A DNA stretch of 64,000 nucleotides, from the NCBI GenBank assembly GCA_030267565.1, contig BRXU01000007.1, positions 2,046,001 to 2,110,000 of the forward strand. The letters are read 5' to 3'. The notes below the pieces were generated by a model. It worked only from the letters and a program-made list of their open reading frames with translations, was not told where the DNA came from and ran no database searches. How positions within the stretch are numbered: position 1 is the first letter of the stretch; each line of letters opens with the position of its first letter. Position numbers and translations under genes: made by a program. Positions 13,535 to 22,937 of the stretch are shown in pieces. The DNA comes from Pleodorina starrii (taxonomy: Eukaryota > Chlorophyta > Chlorophyceae > Chlamydomonadales > Volvocaceae).

Positions 13535-14630
13535 TTTTTGGGCGGGGCCCCAGCGCGAAGCGCCCGGGGGGGCCCCGCCCTGTAGGATTGCCCATGTCCG
13601 TGTGGACTGTGGACTGTGGTGTCCTAACCAAAGTGCAGAATCTCGGCCAACGGAAAGGCTTCATAAGTAAAAGATTACATTCTTTATTGCACGGTAAATT
13701 TATTATAGGAACCCAACATCGCATGAGTAAAAACCAGTTTGGCAGTCTCCATGGACCGAGGCCGAGGTCAAACCAACACCTCTCGGCCTATAATTAATTC
13801 CAGAAGATTCATCGTTCCTTAAAGTGGATTTCTGACATGACGGCGTGAAATGAATCTTCGTTTCGGCGACCAACTAAGTTTGAATTGCGAACATTCTTCC
13901 CGCGACCACACCACAGCAGCTCTGCTAGCCGGTCCGACCGACTTGACGCACACTTATATTACAAAGGTTGCAAGGAGCAAACCATGAGGGGCAAACTGCT
14001 GGTTGTTAGACGCCAAGCCGCAAATGCACGCATGATGCAGCGGTCTTCTGCGGGCCGCCCAACAAGTCCAGTCGGCAACCTAGGGGATCCCTGTCCTAAT
14101 GTTAAAGCATTCAAGCCTCCTCTACGGCGAATACCTCAGTAGCGAAGCCTGTGCACTCTCGTCGGCAACTGCACGTCGTCGCAATCAACCCTCGCAAACA
14201 GTTCCGCTGTCCTTCTATTGGCAAGTCAGCCTGCGTGATGTGTAAATGATACACTCCATGTCTACTGTCAAGTAACTCCAGCCAATGCGCTGGCCGGAAG
14301 AGTTGCACAGTGCCGAGACGGCGCGCGATGCTAAACATGGGTCGGATTGCTGAAGCCGCAGGCATTTCAGATATAAAGCTCTGGCTGCCTATCAGCAGGA
14401 ATGTCGACACTCTCACAGTTGACGCCCTCGCCGCTCGCTTTGGAAATGCCGTATTTCGGTCGATGCGCACATGCGCTCATGCACCCGGCGGGATGACGCG
14501 CTTCGCGCGGCGCCGGCAGGCCTTGCTAACAACTCGGCTCGCAGGCATTTCGGGAAAAAGCTCTGGCTGTCTATCAGCAGGAATGTCGACACTCTCACAC
14601 TTCACGCCCTCGCCGCCCTAGCACTCAACT
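13535..14630 (+). mobile_element. Dispersed repeat U, copy 1 (one end missing)
   Basis: Starts with TTTTTGGGCGGGGCCCC, which opens a strong hairpin, followed by a short GTGGACT tandem and about 1 kb shared with the copies at 14767, 41469 and 51299. It stops at 14630, just before the end block that closes the other copies, and is followed by a (TATTG)n-like stretch. It contains no credible coding frame, so it is non-autonomous. Confidence 0.8.
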
Positions 14631-15854
14631 TATTGTATTGTATTACAAGCTCGAGAGCTCATAAGGCCCAGACGAGCCAGGAGGCTCATGGACCGCGAGA
14701 ATAGGCAGGTCAAAAAGGAGCCAAGAACTATGTCGCCAAGCAGAAACTAAAGCAGGATCACAAACGACAAGGGGTTGGTGTCGGCTTCCTTGAAGCCGGA
14801 AAAAGGGCGGGGCCCCGTTCAATCCGTACGGGTTAAGTTGAGTGCTAGGGCGAAAGTGTGGACAGTCCTGCTGATATATAGCCAGAGCTTTATCCCCGAA
14901 ATGCCTGCTTGCGGAGTCGTCAGCAAGGCCTGCCGGCGCCGCACGAATCACGTCATTCCGCCGGGTGCATGAGCGCATCGATCGAAATACGGCATCATTT
15001 CCAAAGCGAGCGGCGAGGGCGTCAAGTGTGAGAGTGTCCTAACAGTCCTGCTGATAGACAGCCAGAGCTTTATATCCGAAATGCCTGCGGCTTGAGCAAT
15101 CCACCCCATGTTCAGCATCGCGCTCCGTCTCGGCACTGTGCAACTCTTCCCGCGAGCGCATTGGCTTAAGGAACATGACAGTAGACGTGGAGTGTATCAT
15201 TCACATATCACGCAGGCTGACTTGCCAATAGAAGGACAGCGGAACTGTTTGCGAGGGTCGCGACGACGTGCAGTTGCCGACGAGAGTGCACAGGCTTCGC
15301 TACCAAAGTATCCGCCGTATGGTAGAGCAGGCTTGACAACATTAACATTAGGACAGGACTGTAGAAGCCCCCTAGGTTGCCGACTGGACTTGTCGGGCGG
15401 CCCGCAGAAGAGCGCCGCATCGTGCGTGCATTGGCGGCTTGGCGTCCAACAACCAACAGTTTGCCCCTCATGGTTTGCTCCTTGCAACCTTTGTAATAGA
15501 AATGTGCTTCAAGTCGGTCGGACCGGCAAGCAGAGCTGCTGTGGTGTGGTCGCGGGAAGAATGTATGTTCGCAATGCAAACATAGTTGGTTGCTTGCCGA
15601 AACGAAGATTCTTTTCACGCCGTCATGTCAGAATTCCACTGTAAGGAACGATGAATCTTCTGGAAGTAATTATAGGCCGAGAGGTGTTGGTTTGACCTCG
15701 GCCTCGGTCCATGGAGACTGCCAAACTGGTTTTTACTCATACGAGGTTGGGTTCCAATAATAAATTTACCGTGCAATAAAGAATGTAATCTATTACTTAT
15801 GCAGACTTTCCGTTGGCCGAAAGTCTGAACTTGTCCAATTACTTCCACCGTCCC

Positions 15855-15897
15855 ACGGGCACACGGGCACACGGGCACACGGGCACACGGGCACACG
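15855..15897. repeat. 8-bp tandem repeat (GGGCACAC)n
   Basis: About five copies of an 8-bp unit lie directly next to the conserved CCCATGTCC-type block of the U/LINE-A hairpin end. The same position carries different short units in other copies: GTGGACT at 13600 and 41535, GTGGGAC at 51365, TGCC at 54737. Confidence 0.9.
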
Positions 15898-15915
15898 GAC
15901 ATGGGCAATCCTACA

Positions 15916-15956
15916 GGGCGGGGCCCCCCTGGGCGCTTCGCGCTGGGGCCCCGCCC
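15916..15956. repeat. Terminal hairpin shared by U elements and the LINE-A 3' end
   Basis: A 12-bp perfect stem (GGGCGGGGCCCC / GGGGCCCCGCCC) encloses a smaller GCGC-GAA-GCGC hairpin. The block recurs at 13540, 41474, 51304 and 54678. It lies about 20 bases after the LINE-A ORF2 stop, where some LINE clades carry a 3' stem-loop recognised by the reverse transcriptase. That role is inferred. Confidence 0.8.
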
Positions 15957-15981
15957 AAAAACAGGTAAAATGAACAAACAT

Positions 15982-18900
15982 TCAAACTAGCATAGAAGAC
16001 CGCCGTACCCAGATGTTGTGAACTAATTCAGCTGAGCCGCGTTGATTGTCCGCGCCCGTAACAGCAAGCATAGGCGGTGAAATGTAGTCGCCTAAAATGA
16101 CACCTAGGGTGCTAAAACCCTGACGTATATCGTCGTACGCCGAACACTCCATCAGCACATGATATTCGTCTTCAGTACCACTATCACAGACCCTACAAGT
16201 ACGCTCAGACCTCTGCCGTCCAGCAGGTCGATTATTCTCAATAGGCCAGGCTCCTAGACGAAAACGCAAAAGAGAAGCATAGGGTTTGGGGGGGATATAC
16301 CCAGCCGTATGTTTCGGCATCCCCATCCAGTGCGTGTGCCGACACATCTTCACACCGGGCTTGTGGTTATCAGAAACGAACTCACGCGGGGGCGTGAGAA
16401 GCCTGCTATTAAGCCAGTCTTCATCAAACCTCTGCTCCAACGTCCAAATCAAATTCCCAATATTAAGCGAACGCGACGCAACAAAGTCGACTTGGCCCTC
16501 CAAATCAAGACCCGGCGGGGGCTCCGGCCAGTGGTCCTGTCCCAAACACCTGAGTCCTCGTAAAACCAAGGCTCCCCATGACCCATGACCTGACAAGTCT
16601 GATTGAAGGGCAAGCCGAATTTCCTCACGAATCACTCTATGGAATACCGAACCCTTCGCATCAACCAGCTTGTTCCAGAAACGGTAGATGAGAGGAGCCC
16701 AGTGAACATGCAACGGGCGCTGCCCGAATTCCCTGAACAGGATTTTGTTGTCCGGAATCTTGCGCAGACCCGCGAGCATCTTCAAGTACATGCGTTGCAG
16801 CCCAACCATCCGATTCTCTAGCGCCTTTTCAAAATAGCAGTACCGACCTTGGGGATCGCGATCACGTTCGACCACTTGCAGAATGTACGACGGGCCCCAG
16901 ACCTGTACCCCATAGGAAAGGATGGCGCAGATCTGCACGTCGAAGCACTTGAGGGCGACCCTAGGAACGAACAAACCACGTCTACGAAGCTTGTTAACGA
17001 GAGCAAAAACCGCACGTTGTCCCGCACCGAATAGCTCGTCTGTGCATGCCTCGAAAGGTGCCTCCGGACCGTAATGTAACCCTAGGTACCTAGCGCGACG
17101 CGCCCACTCCATCTCCTCAAAGCGGATCGTGTTGCCTACTATACGCCTCATACCAACCTTAACCAAACGGTACGCAAGGTCTCGTAAGTTCTGGGACGGG
17201 TGAAAATACACAACCTCGCACTTACGGGTGTGAACCGTCAGACCGAAGGCAGTACACCACTCAGACAACGCCTGCAAGAGACACATCAGACGGCGGTGGC
17301 TAAACGCAAAAAGATTGAGATCATCGGCGTAAAGGATGAGAGGAACGCGCAGCCCATTAACTACCGGGCATTCGTTAGCACACATGGCGGCCGGGGCAAG
17401 TTTATCCTTAGCTTCTACGTAGTCCGCAAACCCTTCGACGAAAAACCCGAATAGAGTGGGGCTAAGGGGACAGCCCTGTTTGACACCTTGCATAGCCTCA
17501 AAGGGGTCGCCAAGTTTACCATTGACCTTCACACGCAAAACAACCCGATCATAACCGGCCATCAGGGCGTCGAGCATAGCCCCGTGCAATCCACGCTCAC
17601 GAAGACGCTGCCAGAGTAGCTGACGTGGAACGCGATCAAAGGCCTTTTCAAAATCAACCTGGCAAACAAAAAGCGGAGTGCTACTAGGGGGCCCTGTCCT
17701 ATGCCTGTCGATGAGATGACGCAATAACAGCAGATTGTGGATAGTGCCAATTTTCGCGCGAAAGCCACCCTGAAACGGAGATCGAGCCTGCGCCAATTCC
17801 CCCCAACGACTAAGCCGCCGCTCCAAAATGGCCGCATAGCACTTTGCTAAGGCCCCACCTACCGCCAGGCCGCGATAGTTGCCTTTTTCGTGAACATCGC
17901 CCTTTTTATGGATAGGCGTAAGACAGGACACCTCGAACTGAGCAGGGAAGTCACCAGTACTGCGGATGTGTTCAAACAAGCGATGGACATGGGGTGTGAG
18001 CACATTAAAGAAACGCCCTTCAACCTCCCGCTTGGCGTACTTATAACATTCGGCCGGGACGCTATCTAACCCACTCGACTTATTGTTACTAAGCGATGAG
18101 ATAACCAAGCCAACTTCCTCCACGGTGAAAGGGGAATTCAGTGACGCGGCTAGCTCAACCCGGCTGGGCCGAGCGCCTGCGCTATCCTCCCATCCCCCGC
18201 CACCCTCACGACCGTGAACTCCGTTGATAAAACTAAGGATGGCCTCTACATCTGCGTCTCTGCCGGCATTCGTGTTGCCGTTAAACAAGTTTTCAAAGTA
18301 CTCACTCCAAACGCCCACCTCTGAAATAGGACAGTCCTCACCCAGAGTCGCGTTCACGATTTTCCAGAAGGCGCGCGGGTTGCTCTGGCACGACCCTAAC
18401 AGGCTTTCAAACTCAGACGTGCGGTATGCATCTCTAGCGTTACGGATGAGGCGCTGATAATGCGTACGGAGACGACTGAATTCCGCACGAGCAGTCGGGT
18501 CGTTAAGGGTTCCCTCCGTGCGCATGCGGGCTTTGTGATTGAGCATAGCCGTACGAGCAACCGCACACTCCTCCGTCCACCAAGGTGCATCACCCTGTCC
18601 ACGAACTTGAGCGCGGCCGCGGGGCCGGCCAAACACCCGAGACAGCACTTGGGCAAGCTCCTTACCCAACAAGTCGATAGCCTGCGTGGCGTTGATTTGC
18701 CCCCCGAGCTCGGCCATAATAGCGGAAATCCTAGTTAGAACCGGAGCGTCATCCGTTGCGAAAGCCTGGGCATAGCGTTGCCACTGGCGTACATTAAAGC
18801 GCGCGTGTTGACCACGTGCCCCCCTGCGCGGCCGATTGTCCGCCGCGCGGACGCTAAGACACAGATAAACAGGGCAGTGGTCACTCATCAGTTTACCGCC

Positions 18901-19773
18901 ATGCTCACCCACTGAAACAACCGGGACATCCAGCACCTCGAGCCATACGGCCTTAGGAAAAAGGGCGGGTGATACAACAAACAGATCGATCATGCTCATG
19001 CCTGTGCCGTTCTTATGCTGGAAGGTATAGCGTCCTTCCGTGTCCCCACGTACCCGACCGTTCAGGATGATCAGTTCAAATTCCTTACAAAGCTCAACGA
19101 GGGCTCTGCCAAACCCATTTGACGCCGCATCTTGGCTGTGCCTCATTGGGAGGTTGCGGAAAAGGCTAGAGTTCCCTATTTGCACCTGGGCGTGATCCTC
19201 TAATTCGTTGACCGCCAATTGATCAGGGACCTCACTCAGATTAGCGACCCTGGCGTTCAGGTCACCGAGCAAAAGAAGTTCATCCTGCGGCGTCTGATAG
19301 CGCTGAATGAGTGCTTTAAGGCGGTTCATCACCCGTGTTGTGGGGTTCGCAGGGGCCCGATGCCCCACTCGCCTATACAGCTGAGAGCTGCAGGGAGCCA
19401 TGTAGCACGCGCCTATCACCACATTTCGCTCATTCAAATCGAGGGCGCTACCCTTAACGCGGAACCAGATACTGTCCATGCCCCTTGGGACCTTGGAAGC
19501 ACCAAGTAACTGGACGTCGTTCGCTATTCTACGGTTAATCCAAACAGCAACGCCTCCACAACGAGAAGTGCCCTCAACAGTGAACAGTTTTGATCCCGGC
19601 GGGAGCAGTTGCCTCAGAAGATTCTCATTAACTAGGTGCGTTTCCGTAAGCACCACGATGTCGTGCTGCGCAGCTAAACGCAGCAGACCAGGGTCCTCAA
19701 ACTTCCAGCCCTTCACACCTTGGATATTCCACTGCACAATCCGCAAAGAGGCAGCCTCCTGGCTCGTGCCCCC
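15982..19773 (-). CDS. LINE-A ORF2: endonuclease-reverse transcriptase
   Basis: About 1254 residues counted from a TTG at 19746; the frame is open up to the ORF1 TAG at 19774-19776. Using that numbering, an APE-type endonuclease lies at ~2-300: QWNIQG at 5-10, TETH with the catalytic Glu at 35, GDLNAR at 161-166, SDH at 288-290. The reverse transcriptase spans ~550-880: VDFEKAFD at 697-704, QGCPLSP at 757-763, catalytic YADD at 806-809. A CCHC-type finger (CRVC..H..MEC) lies near 1185. Its role is target nicking and target-primed reverse transcription of the element RNA. No ATG precedes the endonuclease motifs: the first in-frame Met is residue 90, after the catalytic Asn and Glu. Expression therefore probably needs readthrough of the ORF1 stop or a non-ATG start. 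Confidence 0.93.
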   Translation of the reverse strand, partial: GGTSQEAASLRIVQWNIQGVKGWKFEDPGLLRLAAQHDIVVLTETHLVNENLLRQLLPPGSKLFTVEGTSRCGGVAVWINRRIANDVQLLGASKVPRGMDSIWFRVKGSALDLNERNVVIGACYMAPCSSQLYRRVGHRAPANPTTRVMNRLKALIQRYQTPQDELLLLGDLNARVANLSEVPDQLAVNELEDHAQVQIGNSSLFRNLPMRHSQDAASNGFGRALVELCKEFELIILNGRVRGDTEGRYTFQHKNGTGMSMIDLFVVSPALFPKAVWLEVLDVPVVSVGEHGGKLMSDHCPVYLCLSVRAADNRPRRGARGQHARFNVRQWQRYAQAFATDDAPVLTRISAIMAELGGQINATQAIDLLGKELAQVLSRVFGRPRGRAQVRGQGDAPWWTEECAVARTAMLNHKARMRTEGTLNDPTARAEFSRLRTHYQRLIRNARDAYRTSEFESLLGSCQSNPRAFWKIVNATLGEDCPISEVGVWSEYFENLFNGNTNAGRDADVEAILSFINGVHGREGGGGWEDSAGARPSRVELAASLNSPFTVEEVGLVISSLSNNKSSGLDSVPAECYKYAKREVEGRFFNVLTPHVHRLFEHIRSTGDFPAQFEVSCLTPIHKKGDVHEKGNYRGLAVGGALAKCYAAILERRLSRWGELAQARSPFQGGFRAKIGTIHNLLLLRHLIDRHRTGPPSSTPLFVCQVDFEKAFDRVPRQLLWQRLRERGLHGAMLDALMAGYDRVVLRVKVNGKLGDPFEAMQGVKQGCPLSPTLFGFFVEGFADYVEAKDKLAPAAMCANECPVVNGLRVPLILYADDLNLFAFSHRRLMCLLQALSEWCTAFGLTVHTRKCEVVYFHPSQNLRDLAYRLVKVGMRRIVGNTIRFEEMEWARRARYLGLHYGPEAPFEACTDELFGAGQRAVFALVNKLRRRGLFVPRVALKCFDVQICAILSYGVQVWGPSYILQVVERDRDPQGRYCYFEKALENRMVGLQRMYLKMLAGLRKIPDNKILFREFGQRPLHVHWAPLIYRFWNKLVDAKGSVFHRVIREEIRLALQSDLSGHGSWGALVLRGLRCLGQDHWPEPPPGLDLEGQVDFVASRSLNIGNLIWTLEQRFDEDWLNSRLLTPPREFVSDNHKPGVKMCRHTHWMGMPKHTAGYIPPKPYASLLRFRLGAWPIENNRPAGRQRSERTCRVCDSGTEDEYHVLMECSAYDDIRQGFSTLGVILGDYISPPMLAVTGADNQRGSAELVHNIWVRRSSMLV

Positions 19774-20817
19774 CTAACGGTTCGCCTCCATAGCAGAGGG
19801 ACCAGTCGGGGGGGCGACGCCGCGAGGGGGGGCGCCCGGGACACCGCCTGTGGCGCCGCCCACAGCACTGCCCGCGCCGCCACCTGCTCCCGTGCCGCTG
19901 CCACTTCCACCGCTGCCGCCGTTGCCGTTGTTCTGGGGCCCAGAAGGCGCAGGGCCGTCCCATGGGCCGGTGTACAGCATCCGCACTCCGGCTTGGTTGA
20001 CGTACGAGACGTCGACCCCGTTCTCCCAGCGAGGTCGCTTCTGCTCCTCCCGTAGCCTGGCATAGGTTGCATAGCGCTGCCGCCTCAACTCGACTCCCGC
20101 GCGCGTCAGGGCGTCCCGCACGACGATCCCGTGTCGGCGGAACAGCTCTCCTCCCAGCGTCGCCAGTGACTTCCGGCTGGAGGGCATCATGTAGACGTCC
20201 ACCAGCCGGGTCTCCGGGCGCGCACGCCCACCACCACCTGTGGCAGGCGCCTTCGGCGTGCGGGGCATCACGTCGAAGTTTATCCTCGCGCCGGGACGGG
20301 CCGTGGCAAGGGTCTGTTCGACGATCTTCGCTGTGTCAGCGACGCACGCCACCGGTACCTCCAGAAGTAGCCGGTCTGGGTGCAGCACCAGGGGGGGCGG
20401 GGGTGGTGGCGGTGGCGGGGCGTGGGGCGGGACGTGAAACTGGTCCCGCGGCAGGGGACCCGCCGCCTGCCATCCCTGCTCCTCCAGCTGGTCGATGAGG
20501 GAGCTATCAAACCCCAGGAGCAGCAGGATTTTCCGACACATCAGCCCGATGTGACGCGCCAACTTTGCGTCGAAATCCGAACAGAACGACTGTATTATTC
20601 CCTTCAGCTCCTGCAGAGTGGTTGCATTCTGAGCAGCCTCCATTGCGGCCTGCTGTGAAGCTGCAGTGGCCTCTGCCCTGAGCTCTTGCCGCCGAGCTAC
20701 TACCTGCGCGTCGAGCTTTTGCGCTTTCGAGATGTATGGTTCTTCACGTCCTGGACTATTTATAGTGCGCTTGTTTCCTTTCTTCCCAGATTTCGGTGAC
20801 CTAGAAGGTGATCCCAT
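19774..20817 (-). CDS. LINE-A ORF1: probable RNA-binding, coiled-coil protein
   Basis: 347 residues from an ATG at 20817, ending in TAG. The order is a basic Ser/Lys-rich N-terminus, a helical probably coiled-coil stretch (~30-100, Ala/Gln/Glu-rich), a Pro-rich linker (~135-150), a ~100-residue domain with an Arg-rich helical tail (~150-290) that could correspond to the C-terminal RNA-binding part of LINE ORF1 proteins, and a Gly/Pro-rich tail. No CCHC knuckle is visible. In this position it is expected to coat element RNA. The ORF2 frame continues directly after its TAG stop (TAG GGG GGC). The ORF1 identity rests mainly on position and general architecture. Confidence 0.8.
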   Translation of the reverse strand: MGSPSRSPKSGKKGNKRTINSPGREEPYISKAQKLDAQVVARRQELRAEATAASQQAAMEAAQNATTLQELKGIIQSFCSDFDAKLARHIGLMCRKILLLLGFDSSLIDQLEEQGWQAAGPLPRDQFHVPPHAPPPPPPPPPLVLHPDRLLLEVPVACVADTAKIVEQTLATARPGARINFDVMPRTPKAPATGGGGRARPETRLVDVYMMPSSRKSLATLGGELFRRHGIVVRDALTRAGVELRRQRYATYARLREEQKRPRWENGVDVSYVNQAGVRMLYTGPWDGPAPSGPQNNGNGGSGGSGSGTGAGGGAGSAVGGATGGVPGAPPRGVAPPTGPSAMEANR

Positions 20818-20950
20818 CAGCTAATAGCGACATCCCATGTCATAACCAGGGTGATCAAACTTGCCGAACTTAACCCGTACGGATTTAGTGGGGCCCCGCC
20901 CTTTTTCCGGCTTCAAGGAAGCCGACACCAACCCCTTGTTGGGAAAGAGA

Positions 20951-20980
20951 CTTGGGTCATGGTAGCTACCATGACCCAAG
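20951..20980. repeat. 30-bp perfect palindrome
   Basis: Two 15-base arms, CTTGGGTCATGGTAG and its exact complement, meet with no spacer, 11 bases outside the 5' end of LINE-A. It could form a cruciform or an RNA hairpin, or mark a former insertion site. Confidence 0.95.
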
Positions 20981-20999
20981 CCCTACGCGAGCCGGGGCC

Positions 21000-21250
21000 T
21001 ATTTGCTAGGGTAGCAGGTCAGGTAGCAGATACGTAGCAGGTGGTGCCTAGCAGAATGCTAGCAGATAGCTAGCAAATGGCTATCAGGCACCTGATACCC
21101 ATCAGTGTCTGCTAACCTGCTAGACCTGTCTGATAGACCTGCTATCCTAGCAGATATTGTTAGCTGATACGGCCAGATATAGTCCTGCCAAGCAGTTGTT
21201 ACAGGGCCTGCCAATAGGGCTAGGAAATCAGCTAGCTCTTTCGGCTCTTT
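21000..21250. repeat. TAGCAG/CTGCTA-rich simple region
   Basis: The hexamer TAGCAG and its complement CTGCTA, with variants such as GCTAGC and CTATCAG, recur many times on both strands. The region is therefore highly self-complementary. No gene is seen. Confidence 0.7.
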
Positions 21251-22937
21251 CAAGTCATCGTCCAGACTAAATCCGGTCAGGGCGCGTGTAAGTTGTTACA
21301 TTTATGTAATTTCCAGCATCAATATTGCGTAGGTCTGGAACTTTGATCAACGCTCGTCGAACATGTCCCACGAAACATGCCGAGTAAGAAGCCGTACGCC
21401 GTACGTTGGAGCATTATTAACGGAACACATGAAACTTTCTGCCCCTCGAAAACTTGCAATCTGCACATACACACTCGGGTCTAAACCATTCGTAGTTACT
21501 TGTACACAGTCGAGTCTAATATACACGTCATCCATTATTTATAGCCAAAGGAGAGCCCTTATGGCGAAACAGAACGTATGTGTCATCAAAAATAAATAAA
21601 TACATGAAAAAGTCCTATCACAACCCGCGGTGTGTATCCGTTATTACTACCACGCGAACATTACAGTATTCAAAAACTCAAACAGACATGTCTCTGTCGC
21701 CACTCTATAGGCATGACATTCATCTAGCTAATACGTCACACAACCATAGCTTCACAAGCACCGTGTGCTCTCCCACTATCACATCGCCCAGTCCTGCGTG
21801 CTCGTTACGAGTCTCCCGTTGGGGCCACCCGCTGCAGGCCTGGAATGCGGCTGGGCGCTGCCCCCGTGACCGACGAAACCTGCGCGGCGCTCGCGGTTGG
21901 GGGCCGGCCCTGTTGGATCTGTCCACCGATGCGGCGGCGCTCCGCTGCTTGGCTTGTTGTCACCGCGCCATACATCTCACGGGGTCCCCGGTCTGGGCCG
22001 CTATGGCGCCTGTCGGAGCGCTCCCCGCTGCCGCCTTTGCAACAGCGGCACTAACAGATCTGCTCGCTCGCCCCAATCCATGCAACCGCGCGGCCGCCAC
22101 CTCCCGGTGGCCCTGCTGCACCCGTACATCTTCTTCCTCCTCCTCCTCTTCTTCCTTCTCCTCCTGTCCCGAGCCATCGACGCAAACAGGGACAGGCAGT
22201 GTAGGAGGTCGCAAGCGTTTAAGGAGACAACAAACCCGCAGGCTGGCTTGAACCCCCCTCAGCACACCAACCCCTATCCAGCGTAAAGTGTAGTGAGGAG
22301 AAACACGTGCAAGAAACTTGGGCAGCGAAAAAAGCAAGAGCGAATCAGCAGGTTTGCTGGGCAAAGAGCCCCGCTCACCTGTGCTAACTCCGCCAGCTCT
22401 GCACTGCCGGCCGCAGCGCCGTTGCCCCCCGGGCCAGGGGCGCCGCCCCCCGACCGAGGCTGCGGCGGCTGCGGCCCCCGTCGAAGTCCCGCGGGCCCCA
22501 GGGGCAGCTGCTGCTGCTGTTATCGCGGTGGCTGTGCGACGCCGACCCTGCCGTAGTCATAGCCGCCGCCGCCCGCCTGTATGGCACGTTTGCGTAAATT
22601 GTGTGGGCAGGAGAAACACGGGCAGGAAACACGGGCAGCGAAACACCTCACCTGTGGTACATCCGCACGCACAGTTCGACGCCGGCGCCCAACGGCTGCG
22701 CCAGGGGCGCCAGTCGCTGCGCCGTTCCTCCCCCCCCGGGCCATGCACTCCCCCCTTCTGTGAAACTTGTACGCCCCGACCCACCCACAGCGCCCCAGTG
22801 ACTCCCAGACGGCTACACACCCAACAAACAACAATGTTATTACACTAGCCTCCTTATTTCGCCTCAACTAAGCGCATCCTGGCAAACGCGACAATTTCTC
22901 GATCGTAAAACAAAATGCTGAGATAGGATAAGCCATC
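21251..22937. other. Spacer and probable 5' region of LINE-B
   Basis: No convincing gene. The first ~500 bases are AT-richer. 21580-22251 is an open plus-strand frame with low-complexity Ser/Arg-rich translation that overlaps frames on the other strand. 22285-22400 (GAGGAGAAACACGTGCA...) recurs in similar form at 32805-32935, with a shorter echo at 22605-22680, and is a dispersed repeat. The LINE-B 5' end must lie in this interval but I cannot place it. Confidence 0.5.
22285..22400. repeat. Dispersed repeat, also at 32805-32935
   Basis: Shares the block GGAGAAACACGTGCAnGAA, then GGGCAG..AGCAAGAG..GAAT and a CTCnCCTGT motif, with 32805-32935. Part is echoed at 22605-22680. It is repeat-like and non-coding. 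Its relation to the LINE-B leader is unknown. Confidence 0.6.

Larger units (their letters stand above)
14767..15961 (-). mobile_element. Dispersed repeat U, copy 2 (both ends)
   Basis: Inverted copy of the unit at 13535. It begins with ACAAGGGGTTGGTGTCGG, the same block that forms the 5' end of LINE-A at 20939, and ends with the GGGCGGGGCCCC hairpin at 15916-15956. The hairpin end abuts the 3' end of LINE-A, so the two elements lie end to end. No coding capacity is seen. It may be a non-autonomous relative of LINE-A. Confidence 0.82.
15963..20939 (-). mobile_element. LINE-A: apparently intact non-LTR retrotransposon
   Basis: A minus-strand element of about 5 kb with a 5' leader that starts ACAAGGGGTTGG at 20939, then ORF1, a TAG, ORF2 in the same frame, and a very short 3' region running into a GC hairpin. 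Both ORFs lack disabling breaks apart from the intervening TAG, so the copy may be recent. The exact 3' border is unclear because it abuts U copy 2. If the hairpin and the 8-bp repeat belong to LINE-A, the element ends near 15855. Order and domains (coiled-coil ORF1; apurinic-type endonuclease, RT and CCHC in ORF2) are those of APE-type LINEs. Confidence 0.88.
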
